Notes: generated by a model not told the origin, from the sequence alone. DNA of 64,000 nucleotides from Sinonovacula constricta (GCA_007844125.1 CM017564.1:17160094-17224093); one strand, 5' to 3'; positions 32,288 through 44,110 are shown, counted from the stretch's first letter. Made by a program: numbers and translations.

Positions 32288-32564
32288 CCGGCCGCAATAG
32301 CTCAATTTGTAGTGCGTCGGCTTGCGGATCGGGAGGTCGCGGGTTCGAACCCTGGCCGGGTCAAACCAAAGACTTTAAAGTTGTTAGTAGTGGCTTCCCT
32401 CCTAACGCACGGGGCTAAGGGGACAGCATTACGCCTGACTCGTCGGTGTCAGTATAATGGACCGGCCGGGTTCAGTCCTTGGGCACCTCATAAGTGCCCC
32501 TATGCTATAATAATAGATATGTCGCTGCACAGTATCGGCAAAAAATGCCGGCAAATCCCATCCC
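32288..32564 (+). mobile_element. SINE-C copy (tRNA-derived) with target duplication
   Basis: The tRNA-like head ggccgcaatagctcaatttg contains an A box, and gggttcgaaccctgg is the B box. The tail has gctataataatagatatgtc. The 16-bp duplication atcccttattgtagga (32272-32287) recurs with one mismatch at 32565-32580. It is inserted at the end of the transposase pseudogene. Confidence 0.88.
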
Positions 32565-32589
32565 ATCCCTTGTTGTAGGACAACACTAA

Positions 32590-33070
32590 CATGATGGATG
32601 TATGCTGATGATAGGAGTGTAAATCTTGTATGCATTTGGTGCCATTTTCTACCTGTTTTTGAAGTTGTTGTTTTTCTGCTTATAATTGTTATTACATGAT
32701 GTTTTCATTACTTGTTGTATTTGTTATGTATAAATATGTGTTATGTATAAAAAAACAAGTGAAATAGTTTTTATTTTGTCATTGTAACACCAACCTTTAT
32801 ATCAAAAGAAAATCATGCAAAGTCCAATAAAGTGTGAGCGGCTATCACTGTAGTTAGGCCTATTTTTTAAAGTAAAACATCACACTGCCTGATGATGAAG
32901 TTAAGCTGGCTGTTGCTTCTTGGTCAGAAAGATAATAGATTTTGAAGGTGCAAATCCTTATCAGAGTAAACAGATATGCAAATGTTATCATAATACGCTG
33001 GTCCTCTATGACATATAAGCTGTATATCCAGTACAGTAACAGGTTAAATGATGCCTTTTTCATTTAAGTA
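32590..33070. other. Non-coding stretch, nothing recognised
   Basis: AT-rich; no motif-bearing ORF and no repeat identified. Confidence 0.4.
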
Positions 33071-33082
33071 TAACTGATTATG

Positions 33083-33119
33083 TTTGTTTGTTTATTGGGT
33101 TTATCGTCCCACCAACAGC
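33083..33119 (-). mobile_element. 37-bp SINE-A tail insertion
   Basis: On the minus strand it is only the SINE-A end (ttggtgggacgataaaccca then a caaaca-type tail). It is bounded by a perfect 12-bp duplication taactgattatg (33071-33082 and 33120-33131). Confidence 0.85.
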
Positions 33120-33131
33120 TAACTGATTATG

Positions 33132-33550
33132 GATAAGTTGACAGTCACAGATACTAGTTAATATAAACAAGAATGATCTTATAAGATTCTTATGACCGAT
33201 AAAGTTGAAGTGATCAGTATTCATTAATTGGACATGGCAATATAAAGTCTAGTTATCAATGATATTCTATACTACATTCTTTTATCAGAACTATACCCCT
33301 TCAAGGAAAGAAACAACAACAGTATTTAAGTTACTGTTAACATTTTATCAAATCGTTATCGTGACAATTTGATTTGGTGATAAAAGTTCCTTCTGTTTAA
33401 AAAATACAATTTTTCTGGTTATGTTAGATTTTATTCACACATACACAATAAACACTCAACAGAAAATGACTGTCTCAGAAGATATTTTATTAGTTTATGT
33501 GTATACATTAAAACTCAATTGCAAATCCATCATAAACCTTCAACATGTTT
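33132..33550. other. AT-rich spacer
   Basis: Nothing recognised. Confidence 0.4.
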
Positions 33551-33553
33551 ACG

Positions 33554-33850
33554 CCATTATCCTCTGGGCGAACGGTGTAGATCAATATTAGCCGGCACAT
33601 CTGTGCTGTCTGATCAGGATCTGCACTGTTCCTTTTTTATTTTAATATGGTATTTTAACCCTTTAACATTTATATGTCCTTATAATATGGGTAAACAATG
33701 TAGATACAGACCAGCCGGCACATCTGTGCTGTCTGATCAGGGTTTGCACTCTTTCATTTTGATTCACTAGGTTATTTCTGACCTAGAGCCACAATGTTTA
33801 TCCAGATCAGATGGCATAGATGTGAGGCGTGATCTGGATCTGCACCGGTT
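33554..33850. repeat. Bivalve-type interspersed tandem repeat
   Basis: Two clear units, 33554-33633 and 33685-33752, share agccggcacatctgtgctgt then ctgatcagg. A third, decayed unit lies near 33795-33850. Spacing is about 130 bp. I recall similar sequence as abundant in clam genomes; that is memory, not a search. Confidence 0.65.
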
Positions 33851-33865
33851 GCCTATGTCATTTAG

Positions 33866-33867
<2 letters not shown>

Positions 33868-33918
<51 letters not shown>
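33868..33918. repeat. (TA)n microsatellite
   Basis: A pure TA run of about 25 units, ending where the LINE 5' region begins. Confidence 0.95.
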
Positions 33919-33922
<4 letters not shown>

Positions 33923-35510
33923 GCCGGAAGGGGAATAGAATTATCCGGCTGCCGCTACCTGTTGCGGGGTAAAAACCCTCGAAAGGTAGCCCACCTGTTT
34001 GCCGTGGGTGGCAACCCTGTATCTATGTACGAGGGGATCCTGGTGGCCTTTGTTGGCTTGTCAGGATATGACATATAAGTGAGCACTGGTCAACACACTA
34101 CTTTGGTCCTTAGTTGCGGGGTAGACGGGCGGTTATATTGGTCCGGTATAACCAATCGGCTGGTTGCGTTGTTCATAGATTGCTACTATTTGCCTATTGT
34201 ACACACTTACTAAGTCCTCCTACTATCCACTCTAATTTCTACTTTTTCCTTTATTGTATACCGTGCAACGCAACACCTCCCTCTAATTGTCTCCTTTTAC
34301 TTACAATCTAATGAACAGCCGGCTATACGGATCAATCGGGCATCATTTACGTTTTGTTTTTCATGCCAGAGTATAGCACTCTGATATCACTGGCGTTGGG
34401 AGTTCGGATACCCACTCCATGTCAACGTTCCCTTGTTGGGCTCTTAGGCGGGTAGTGACCCAGAGTGCCGAAATTTTAATTAAATTCACATGGATCACAA
34501 ACGCAAATGTTTTGAACCGATTCCAACAATTTCTTCAGAAGACCCTGATACGGACACTGCCTCATCCAGCACAAATCTTCCAATCTTCCTCTTCATCCAG
34601 TCTCTCGAAAAAAAAACTCCAATTACTGAAATATCACCTTTTGTTATAGAAAAAAAAAAATTAAAGCCCTAATTGGAACTGTTGACTCTGTTAAGAAAAT
34701 AAAAACTGCCTCTTAATTGAAACTCACAGAAAGCCCATCTCAGATAAAATGTCAAAAGTATGTAAGTGGTGTTAGGAGAATTTCTTTCTCCATAGACGGG
34801 AGCAGAATAACCACAAATATATTAGGCCTAACGTTTAACAACCCTAAACTTCCCACCATCATTAAAGTATTTTACTTAATTGTCAAAATTCAGGTATATA
34901 TTCCTAATCTATTACGTTGTTTTGATTGTCAGAAATTTGGTCACCATGAGTCTTCTTGCACAAACAATATCATCTGCGAAAGATGTTGCGAACCCGCTCA
35001 CTCACCAAATTTTGAGTGTCAAGCGGATCCGAAGTGCCCGAATTGCTCTGGACCTTACGAAAGTAGATCCAGAAAATGTCCAACCTGGTAAATTAGCAAA
35101 AGGGAAACTGACATCTGTCAATTCCAAAACTTCTTACGCTGCTATAACAAAATCAACCACTTCGGTTTGCCAGAACAGTTTCACACAATATGAAACTCTA
35201 TCAGGTGACCAAGTATCTGACAAAATCATAATTTCGATCAAATACTACAGAGTCTTCTGAAAGAACCATAACTTCAAAAACTACCTCTTCCAACCCATCT
35301 ATCTCTACAAAATCTTATAAAACTACCGCTACCGAACCTTCCAAACCTTCTCCTAACCAACCCATAGATCTTATTTCGAAGCCTAAGACAAAGGCACACA
35401 AAAAAGTGGCAAACACTTCAATAGAAAACAACAAGCCCTTCCGGAAAAAACACAATAACATTTTAATGTTATCATTTAACAATATGCGCATTTTAAATAT
35501 ATGAATTATT
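33919..35510 (+). mobile_element. LINE 5' region and ORF1, lacking ORF2
   Basis: About 570 bp of GC-richer leader (from ccctgccggaaggggaatag) precede ORF1 from 34490. The reading ends where ORF2 would start (MLSFNNMR near 35466), then a relic of another repeat follows. LINE copies are normally 5'-truncated, so one keeping its 5' end and losing ORF2 has been cut by a later event. Confidence 0.65.
34490..35400 (+). pseudogene. LINE ORF1 (zinc-knuckle Gag-like), broken
   Basis: It starts MDHKRKCFEPIPTISSED and soon meets stops at about 34670 and 34713. The next frame (34717-35091) has YVSGVRRISFSI, then RCFDCQKFGHHESSC, then CERCCEPAHSPNFEC and CPNCSGPYESRSRKCP, three zinc knuckles typical of LINE ORF1. 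A shift near 35090 leads to TSYAAITKSTTS. ORF1 proteins package LINE RNA. At least two disruptions make this copy inactive. Confidence 0.78.
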
Positions 35511-35539
35511 GCTGTTTGTGCATGCCTTTGAAAACCCAA

Positions 35540-35690
35540 TTTGAAAAATAATATTTTTATTTGAATTTAAAAAGCATATGCAAAAATTATGCTTACAGTA
35601 TGAAAATGTTTGTATTTCAAATCATTTTATGGTGGCTTATGAGAACATATGACAACGTCGTAAGAGTATCGCAACATTATTTTTTTAAGT
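35540..35690 (+). repeat. R1 repeat copy e (short relic)
   Basis: Words atttttatttgaatttaaaa and tatgacaacgtcgtaagagt match 54850-54985. It encodes a decayed YDxVxRVxQH motif. Confidence 0.5.
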
Positions 35691-38460
35691 AAATAAACAA
35701 ACAATATTCTTAGAATATGTCAACTTTTTTACACTCTTCAACAATTTGTTGAGGTTCGTTCATTTAGTGTCACTGAAATAAAGTCACGTGGCCCAAGGAA
35801 TCTGCTGTACACTGGAGGTAATGAAGTCCGCTATCACGCTTGAGTGTTTGTCGTCGCTGCTTGATGGAAATCTCTTTTTTCCGGTCTTTTTTTAATTTTG
35901 GTTATACAGTGGAATCTACACAGACCGGATCTTCTACATATCGGAATCCCCTGTAGTCCGCCCTTTTTTCTAAGTCCCCTTTTTTACCTTATATGATCTT
36001 TGTAAAGTCATCTTCTATTGTCGAGAATCCTCTACACTCTGCACTCCTGCATAGTTTTCTTGACATTTTGTGTATTGTAAGTGCAAATCACACCCCACAG
36101 TCCGATGCTGATTTCATATTTCACAAACTACTAATTGTTTCAATGGATCCTTAAGTTAAATATGTTTTTTCTTCCACCGTTGCTATGGAGATCGCGTATA
36201 ATTCTAGGTTTTTAGTTGACCAAGTTTGAGCCGTAATACACATCCCTCCTTACTCTTTGCCAAGATTATCGCGCATCACATGGTGTGGATAAGACTATTT
36301 GATAAAGTAGACAACATTATTTTCTGGTATAAATGTCGAATACATCATCATACCAGACGCCTCAGTTTATTCACTAATAGAAGTGAGGTAATGATTTTAA
36401 CAAGGAAATGATAAAAAAAATCCATAGTATAAATGTATGGTTTATTTTATGTATAGAACGATGCACGTGCATACCTTTAAGCTATTTTTTTGTAAAATGG
36501 TGATGTTTGTAAACTTAGTTTTTCTCGTAGGATGGAATGTGTATATTAAGTGAAGGGACTCGTGTACCTCTCTAAACTGTTAAGTTTTAATCGGGAATAT
36601 TTTAGTGATTTCATAAGATGATATTTTGGTAATTTATTTATGTTTTATTTACTATATATGGGACAATAAGACACATGTTGAAGGAAAGATATGGTTTAGG
36701 TGAATTTTACATTCGAGATGCTTGGTGAATACTACCGCCGGTATCAAGCTCAAATTATAATGTGTTCATAAGAGTATATACATTCCGCTAACGGGATTGT
36801 CTTTTGAGTAACCACGCTTTTCAATCGTGTCGACACGAAAGCCTTTACAAAAAAAAACAAACAAAAAAAACAACAACACACAAACTTTTTGAGGTTTACA
36901 AGACTGCACAATGTACACCTCAGCTCGTCGTTTCTACCTGTGTCTCCTAGCCAAGATAATTAAATGGTTAAGCCGTTTAAACGACCACAAGATACCTTCT
37001 TGAGTGACTGCTCATTAGTGATTAATTATCGTTGATCTTAAATGATTGCGTGGACAGTTGTTATAATCGGTGTGAATTAAATACTTTATAGATTTGATCA
37101 ATGTACAGCATGAATATTGCACAGCGTATCCGTTATGGGAGTCAGCAAATATTATTCAATATGATAAAGAACCCATCCTCATCATCGCGGCTAAGGTAAA
37201 TAGTATTTTTGTTCTGTTTATTGTTGTCTTGCACATATACATATATGGTCATATCCGCGACGTTCAGTTAAAGGTTGGTACAAAAAGATGACAAGTTTAT
37301 GTCTAGGTAGAAACAACGGCATATCGCATGTCATGCTGAAAACCTCTTTACATGAAAGTTCTTACGCCAAATGGGACCTGTACCCACGCGGTGTGGGGAG
37401 GTTGAGGGGGGCTAAGGTGCTACACGTCGGTGACTCCTAACCGCTTGACAAATGGGGCCACCATCGCCAGAATGTAGTTAATATAGTCTCATTTTCGAAC
37501 GGCTGAAAAAAGATTGGAAATAAAGTAATACAGTTTAATGTACGTCTTTCTTCTCATTTCGCGTACAATTTTTTTCTGCAACATCAAAATGCCATGCACT
37601 TATAAATCATTGCTTTAGTTCAATGTTTATAGCAATATATGACATTATAAAATAAAGTGACGTCGGCATTTGTTTTAAAAGTTTCTTCATAAGCAACAAA
37701 TTATCAGTTGTCATTATATATTCTGTTTACTGTTTAATCAATTTTAAGCTCCATAAAGTCCCCTACAAAGTTTACAAGGGTTAGCACTTGAACAGACAAC
37801 GATGTAACCTATGGGACCAAATGTTTATGAATTTGATGTTTTAATCTAATCACATCAACCGTCACACCAAACAACGTAGCCAACAAACTTTAAAATGAGG
37901 CGTTCTGTTATCAGTTATATTTTGAACTATATACAAATCATATATACGGTTGCCTTATATCATATTTGGCCCTGTCTTGATCCGTGCATATCTCAATTTT
38001 CAGTTGCAAGAAACTTTTATCAATGACACCGTATAAAGAAACAAACAATCTAACTATCTCGGGTCATGGTGGGGGTCGAATGATGTTTAACACAAAACCA
38101 GTTCGTGCTTAATTTAAGACATTAAATTGTCTTAAATCTCTACAAAGAAACTATGAATAATAAATAAACACAACATAATATACCACCTTAACACACATTA
38201 TAAATTGGCTGAGCTATTATAATTTAGAATACAAATAATCAATTTTCCAAAATAGACCAATGAACCTATTCAAACAATAAAAGCAAAATACAGAAATACA
38301 CCCATTTCAAAACAATCTTACAAAAACATACCTTTTCATATATTTAAGCAATACTAAGAATGAAGTTGAACAGTAAAACTAAAATTACAATGCTGGTGCG
38401 AGAATAACTTAACTTAGTAACTATGTAACTTCTAAAATAATTGTTGTGTGTATTTCCTTT
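35691..38460. other. AT-rich stretch, no gene recognised
   Basis: Possible remnants only. 35907-35990 (cagtggaatctacacagacc, then cccctgtagtccg) resembles the end of a Tigger-type element, with no partner found. 36848-36895 is an A/CA-rich tract. 37380-37460 is a short GC-richer patch. ORFs here lack motifs. Confidence 0.4.
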
Positions 38461-38464
38461 GATA

Positions 38465-39015
38465 GGGATTGGCCTTTGGTTCCTCAATTCCTTTTTTCAC
38501 ATGAACATGATGATACAAACGTTTACACTTCTCTGGTCATTTTCTTGTGTCAAAAGATTAATTTCACTTAGAATCAGCAATTGTGTGTAGTTCTTCTAAT
38601 AGAATTATACATCTCTCTAACCTAAAGTCTATTTGGACATTATTTTACATTGACGTCACAACTTTCATCATAACATATCAAAGAAAACGTCATCGCTTTC
38701 ATCATTTTTATTCAAATAGATCGGTTTTCTTTTCATTGCTTACATTTAAGAACCCTTTAATCAAATACGAGGTTAGAGCTCTATAAAAAAACCGGTTTAA
38801 GCACCCAATTGGTTCATACTGCCGACTGACCGTTCCAAGGCAGTAACTGTCGGATTTGCTTCTTTTGTTAAATGACTCGTCAAAAATTGGTTCTTACTTT
38901 TTACATGTGGCTTTTGCGTGAAACCTTTGGCCTGTGCCTTTTTAAATTTTGGTATATGCTGTAATGCTCGTAGGACTTTGTCATATATTTTTGTTTTATT
39001 AAAGTATCGTAAAAA
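38465..39015 (-). repeat. R1 repeat copy b
   Basis: Diverged copy of 70-610. On the minus strand it reads KIYDKVLRALQHIPKFKKAQ, then a stop-interrupted basic stretch and ALERSVGSMNQLGA. It is a relic of the upstream exon of the EEP unit, with no EEP exon found downstream of it. Confidence 0.6.
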
Positions 39016-39249
39016 AGTTGTTGTCTGTACGTGTGTGGCGAGATCCACATGCAATAACTTTGTAGAAATCACATGCATACTATAGGTTACACAAAACAAA
39101 CAATAACAAAACGGACAATTACAAAACATACAGCTTAAACAAATCATGAAAATCTGGTGACATAACGAATGCTTACAACATAGCTCATTGGGAAAAGGGT
39201 ATACTAGTGAGATATTTTGTAGTATATTAAATACAGGATACATGTAAAG

Positions 39250-40320
39250 TCAGAACTTCGATCCAGTTATCACATCTGAAAACACGGTCTCGGCATGGTT
39301 GAGATTGATGTACACTTCTCTAAGCGGTATGTATAAATCTTAATGATTGTAGAATATTGCTTTGTCAATATAAGGCTTATTGATTTCTATTTATCTCAAC
39401 ATTTTAATTTCCACACTGTCATTCTACTCCTGACCTTCTCCCCAATTCTTTGTTGTTAACATCTTTTCTTAATTTACTCCTTAAATACCTTTCGTGATTG
39501 AAACACCTATTCCATTAACCAGCTTTTTGTTGCAGGTTTATCTGATGTTTACTTTGTAAACCAGCAATATAAATTGTACTGTATTGGTTGACATGGCACT
39601 CGCAATTTCATATCATATATTTTTCTTGTATAATTCGCATATTGCATGAAATATTCGCCTTAAAAGTCTTTTACATTTTACTTCCAAATAAATTGTATAT
39701 TTTGCATATGTTTTACTCGTTTATCATGTAGATTTAAACTAGATTCAAATTCCTCATGGGCATCGGCCCACGGAAGTTCATATGCGTCAATATTTCCTAG
39801 TAGGGTGTATTAGAAACATTAGGCGATGTATCTCTCATTGTAGTTTCCTACCCATTATTTTGGTGACTTCGTATAGATATACAATGTCATATCAAAATAC
39901 ATCTTAAAAGAAAGCAGCTATATGGCAACAGTACATAATGATACCTCGTTTCTGAGTTTACAATAATAATCACGAACCAGATCATATACATTCAATGTAT
40001 TTAGTTAAATACTAATACTGTAAGTAACTTTCATATTATCTTTGTTCATCGCACATCTAACTACAAATGAAAACAGAAAGCAATTTCATTTTTTGACGAG
40101 AAAGCATCAACGGGTCGAAATGTCATTTGAGAACATGTTTATGTTCCTGTGGGTATTTTGAGAATATGTTAATGTTCGCTTGATGGAAATTTGAATCGTC
40201 AGTAATAACAGATGAGAAAGTATAAGTTGTGCTTCAATACATTTACTGCATTGTGTAAAGGTTCTAGATGTATATGACGTCCATAAACATTTCGATTCAT
40301 TTGGTTGTATTTTGTCAATG
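39250..40320. other. AT-rich spacer downstream of the EEP gene
   Basis: No gene. It would contain the 3' untranslated region of the minus-strand EEP gene; I could not fix a polyadenylation site. Confidence 0.4.
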
Positions 40321-40323
40321 TTG

Positions 40324-41199
40324 TTAAATTTTATATTCAAGTTCAAACACAAGTGGATAGTGATCACTGAACTCAGGGCCTTCCGTAATAACATCAAATG
40401 ATTTCAGCAGTTTAAAAGATTCAACGGTTGCAATAGTATAATCGATGAGTGACCTTCTTGTTTTCTTTCCTTCGTACTTTTTAAAAAATGTGCATTTACC
40501 AATATCCTTGTCATTTGAAAATCGTCCATTTAACATGAGTAAGTTATTATCTTGACATGTTTCCAATAGTCTTGCTCCATAATAATTTATTCTTGTTTTA
40601 TCAGCAGATGATCTTTTAAGAGGAATATTTAGCTGTTTCAGTATTCTGTATTGCTTGTCTGGGATAAAATCGCGAAACTCAGCGGTCCGACTGTTGAAAT
40701 CCCCCGTTAATATGACGTGTTTAGCGCCCGTGCATTTACTGAATACATCCTTTTCAAAATCGCATAATATTTTTTCTTTCGAGTAGTATGAAGTGCTCGG
40801 CGGTATATATACCGCTCCAAGTAGCAGATCCTTAATTCTTACCCATAAGATGTATTCACAAGGACTGTCTATTTCCTTTTCAAATTGAGTCAATCTATCG
40901 CAAATATATATGCAAATGCCTCCTGACCTCTTTCGTCTTTTCGTGTTTACTTGCTTTCTATGATGATCAATACGTTTATATCCATAGAGAGACATGATTT
41001 TGTCTCCTTCCGCAGTATTAGTTTCTGTAAAACAAAGTACATCATGTTGTTTTAGAAAGTGTTTAAATGTTTTAGTGGCTAAGCATTTCTGTAAACCACT
41101 CACATTTAAAGAGCAAACTTTAATTGTCTGTGTTCCCAAATTACTATCTGTGGTGTCACTAGACTCCGAGGCACTCGCTGTAGCTTTGCATGATGCCAG
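40324..41199 (-). CDS. EEP endonuclease, terminal exon (intact)
   Basis: The exon opens after the acceptor ttataatttcag and is in phase 0: LASCKATASASESSDTTDSN, then LGTQTIKVCSLNVSGL. All EEP motifs are present in order: LNVSG, CFTETN, RSGGICIYI, GAVYIPPST, LTGDFNSR, LIDYTIA and FSDHYPLVFE, supplying the Asn, Glu, Asp-Asn, Asp and Asp-His of the active site. The protein then stops, so it is a stand-alone nuclease of about 290 residues in this exon, with no RT or RNase H. The fold resembles LINE and AP endonucleases. It is preceded by an (ATT)n intron tract and the acidic exon at 42146-42220. Substrate unknown. The intact frame suggests recent activity or selection. Confidence 0.8.
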   Translation of the reverse strand: MASCKATASASESSDTTDSNLGTQTIKVCSLNVSGLQKCLATKTFKHFLKQHDVLCFTETNTAEGDKIMSLYGYKRIDHHRKQVNTKRRKRSGGICIYICDRLTQFEKEIDSPCEYILWVRIKDLLLGAVYIPPSTSYYSKEKILCDFEKDVFSKCTGAKHVILTGDFNSRTAEFRDFIPDKQYRILKQLNIPLKRSSADKTRINYYGARLLETCQDNNLLMLNGRFSNDKDIGKCTFFKKYEGKKTRRSLIDYTIATVESFKLLKSFDVITEGPEFSDHYPLVFELEYKI

Positions 41200-41206
41200 C
41201 TGAAAT

Positions 41207-41249
41207 TATAATAATAATAATAATAATAATATAATAATAATAATTACGG

Positions 41250-41282
<33 letters not shown>

Positions 41283-41283
41283 G

Positions 41284-41339
<56 letters not shown>

Positions 41340-41355
41340 TAATTATAATAATAAT
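41207..41355. repeat. (ATT)n microsatellite
   Basis: Imperfect ATT/AAT run of about 150 bp in the intron directly upstream of the EEP exon. A related AAT-rich tract sits at the same place in the decayed duplicate (about 45660-45750). Confidence 0.9.
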
Positions 41356-41870
41356 AGTTAGTGAATGAAGATCCCAGCCAGATAAATGAGTAGTACACCG
41401 GAGTTCACCTGGAATACCACCCATATGTATGTGTAGTGATCATCTAAAATACCCTATATTGTATTGTCGATCATAGCTAATATATAGATTGTGTCATCAA
41501 CGAAATATTAAGTGTTCTTAGGTTTGTGCTGCTTGTAAAATGACTTTTTTAAGAAATATTAAAATGCCATGGTTTGTTATATGAAATAGCATGGTAAAAG
41601 AAATGCAATGCATTCACTTAATAATTAATAAATAAAATGATTTAAAATGCGATGCTACTATTATTTTAAAAGCTTTAAGTGTATCAGCTAAGTATAAATT
41701 AACAATTAAATGACTTAGCATCGTTTTAATATAAGCATGACTAGCCAGATCTGTGTTATGTGAAGTTGTAAAAACTCTCAATCAATCTGTTGAAACAATA
41801 ACCTTTTCTAGGAAAGCGATGTAGTTAATGTATGCGATGTGTTCATAATAGGCCATAAATTATAAAATAT

Positions 41871-41984
<114 letters not shown>

Positions 41985-42145
41985 TTATGAGTATATTTAG
42001 TCAAAACGTGTTAGAAACAATATAAGATTTATTCATGAACTTTTTCCGGTAAGAAAAACAGTTTTAGGTAGGCCTTTGATTTCGACTTAAAGTAAATGCA
42101 TTTGAATGTAATGACAACATTAAAGAAAGTAAAAAAAGAACACAC

Positions 42146-42220
42146 CTTAAATTTCTTTGGTTCTGAGCTGCCCTCATGTGGATCCTCACTACTGTCAGAC
42201 TCGGATAAAATTTCGATTGG
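42146..42220 (-). CDS. EEP gene, 25-codon acidic internal exon
   Basis: It is bounded by an acceptor (attatttcag) and a donor (AAGgtgtgt), 75 bp, phase 0 at both ends. The peptide PIEILSESDSSEDPHEGSSE is Ser/Asp/Glu-rich, like a CK2-type acidic linker, and ends in a basic PKKFK. It joins in frame to the EEP exon. The matching splice borders support a genuine intron-containing gene. Confidence 0.62.
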
Positions 42221-42476
42221 CTGAAATAATAATGACAATAACAATAATAAAGATGAGTTCATTTCAACGTGCTCATAAACAGAGTGTATAATTATTTCAC
42301 AAGTTCCTAACTTCAAGCCATTTTTTTATAAATAGAGTTTAAGAAGTTCACATGAGCTTCATTCGAGGAAAAATAAAATTATTCATTCATACAATAAGCA
42401 CATCTTTGATAGTAGGATTACCGTGATAAATTCATGTAACCTTAATTTCATTCAATCTTAGTCTGAACCGTTTAAA

Positions 42477-42479
<3 letters not shown>

Positions 42480-42511
<32 letters not shown>
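42480..42511. repeat. (TA)n microsatellite
   Basis: A pure TA run of about 16 units between exon-like blocks. Confidence 0.9.
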
Positions 42512-42514
<3 letters not shown>

Positions 42515-42584
42515 TGGTCAAATACAAAGCAATGTAAATGCTAAGTGGGCGGAGTAAAAGCATGCCAACAAGCAATTATTTGCA

Positions 42585-42985
42585 ATAACAGGTTGGCAGA
42601 ATGGGGGAAGAATGATAATGTGCATGATGACAGAATCTGAGTTGCGACGAGGTCTTAGGTTTACGTTATCACTTGATTTGTTTGGTTTTAAAAGAATCCG
42701 TTTTCTTTTTACCGCTTGCATTTGAGAAACGCCTCAGGAAGCGCGATTTATGTGCTCTGTAAAAATGGAGTTAGCATCACAATTGCCGACTGATCGTTCA
42801 AAGGCCTAAATATCTCTATTTTCTATTATGTCTCCTCATATGTTTGTTGTAGCTTTTCACAATGGACGTTCCTGTGAATGTCCTCTCCGTTGTTTTAATA
42901 TGTCTTCCAGTACACATGGACTTTGTCATATTTTCTTATTTGTTTATACTTGTAAGCGCTATGGGATTATCAAAAAAATATTTGG
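42585..42985 (-). repeat. R1 copy c: upstream exon of the EEP gene (uncertain)
   Basis: The minus strand reads MQAVKRKRILLKPNKSSDN then LRPRRNSD, a basic peptide that matches QRKAVKRKQNLLKRN in the duplicate at 45795-46090. A donor at the same position is present in the duplicate (TGCAAGgttagc) but not in this copy. Homology extends to gcgctatgggattatc near 42957. Frames upstream are broken, so the exon border is unsure. The strongly basic run could bind nucleic acid. Confidence 0.45.
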
Positions 42986-43079
42986 TTGCGCATGTATATA
43001 CGACAGCAAAATGTATTGTCGATACATACAGGTAAGAAATTATATTTTGTGCTTAAATGCATGTTGTATGATGTGAATG

Positions 43080-43283
43080 CACTTTAATTATGCGCTGTTT
43101 TTGAAGACTTTTAGCTTTAGAAAGTTTAGGTTTCATTTTGTTTAAATTATCAAGTTTAAGATTTAAAGGTGTTTGGACCAGTTCTTTCCACAGCTGACAA
43201 CAAAATCGTTGTAACCTGAAAAGTATCTTCAAATTGCTGTTCACTGAGGCCATAGATCTGTGTAGACAGTGAAGTGATGACAT
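43080..43283 (-). CDS. Candidate exon upstream of the EEP gene
   Basis: Two overlapping minus-strand frames look protein-like: MASVNSNLKILFRLQRFCCQ and, in another frame, LYGLSEQQFEDTFQVTTILL. Only one can be real and I cannot choose. It lies upstream of, and on the same strand as, the EEP exons. No splice sites were fixed. Confidence 0.3.
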
Positions 43284-43559
43284 GAATCCTCACTGAGTTT
43301 TGCGAATATGTATTTCCTGTCTGAGCCACGCTGCATGGATATCTATGGTTACGCTCAGCAACTCACTTAAAAATTCACTTTTGATATCACATTTTTTCGT
43401 CATTCGGGTTATCCTCTTTGATATAATGTATCTATTTTAACGGAGATCACTATCTTTCTTTTTAATGTCGAAAGGATGAGGTTTTAAAGTCTTTTATGCG
43501 ATTTGTACTGTCTAACAATAAAGTTGTTGTTGAAACTTCCCTTTTCTTAGACTAAAGAA

Positions 43560-44110
43560 TGAATTTATGCAAAAGTTATGCCCAAATTCCCCAAAACCAG
43601 CGGTAAGATATTGTTAGATATATTTAGCATAGGCACTCTATCGGATAGCATTGATAAATACAAAGTCAACTGGATTGTAGTCATACCACTAAGGACTTAC
43701 CGTGGAGACAATAAACTATTTCACCAGTTTAAAAACTTCAATAGTTGCAATAGTAAAGCCAATGAGTGTTTGTATTGCTTTTGTTTGTATTGTTAATTTG
43801 ATTATCGTTAGTCGGAAAAATGTGCATTTTTTCAGTATATTGTCATTGGAAAATCGCCCATTTAATATGAGGAAATTATTATTAAATTTCCACTTGTCTT
43901 GCTAAAAATGTTTATTAATATCGGTAGATGAGCGAAATACATCGTGGTTCATTTTTTTTAATTGTTGCCAAAATCATATGGAATAAAATCGCAAAGCAGC
44001 GCGGTCCTACTGTTTAGATTACTTCTTTACATTCACCGCTTTTAATTAGTACAACGTTTTCAAAATCGGTTAGTAAGTAGTCTTCTAATGAGTTTTTTTT
44101 CTGGAAAGAA
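43560..44110 (-). pseudogene. Decayed EEP domain, C-terminal half (duplicate gene)
   Basis: The minus strand reads NNFLILNGRFSNDNILKKC and IGFTIATIEVFKLVK, matching NNLLMLNGRFSNDKDIGKC and IDYTIATVESFKLLK of the intact exon. Stops and shifts are frequent, the catalytic Asp of IDY is lost (GFT), and SDH cannot be found. It appears to be the second half of the duplicate whose first half lies at 45340-45660, separated by about 1.2 kb of inserted or diverged DNA. Confidence 0.7.

Noticed and set aside
35907..36075. Tigger-type transposon end (cagtggaatctacacagacc)
   Set aside because: Resembles such termini, but no inverted partner, duplication or transposase was found nearby.
41159..41424. Minus-strand ORFs rich in Tyr or Ile
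   Set aside because: Translations of the (ATT)n microsatellite in the EEP intron.
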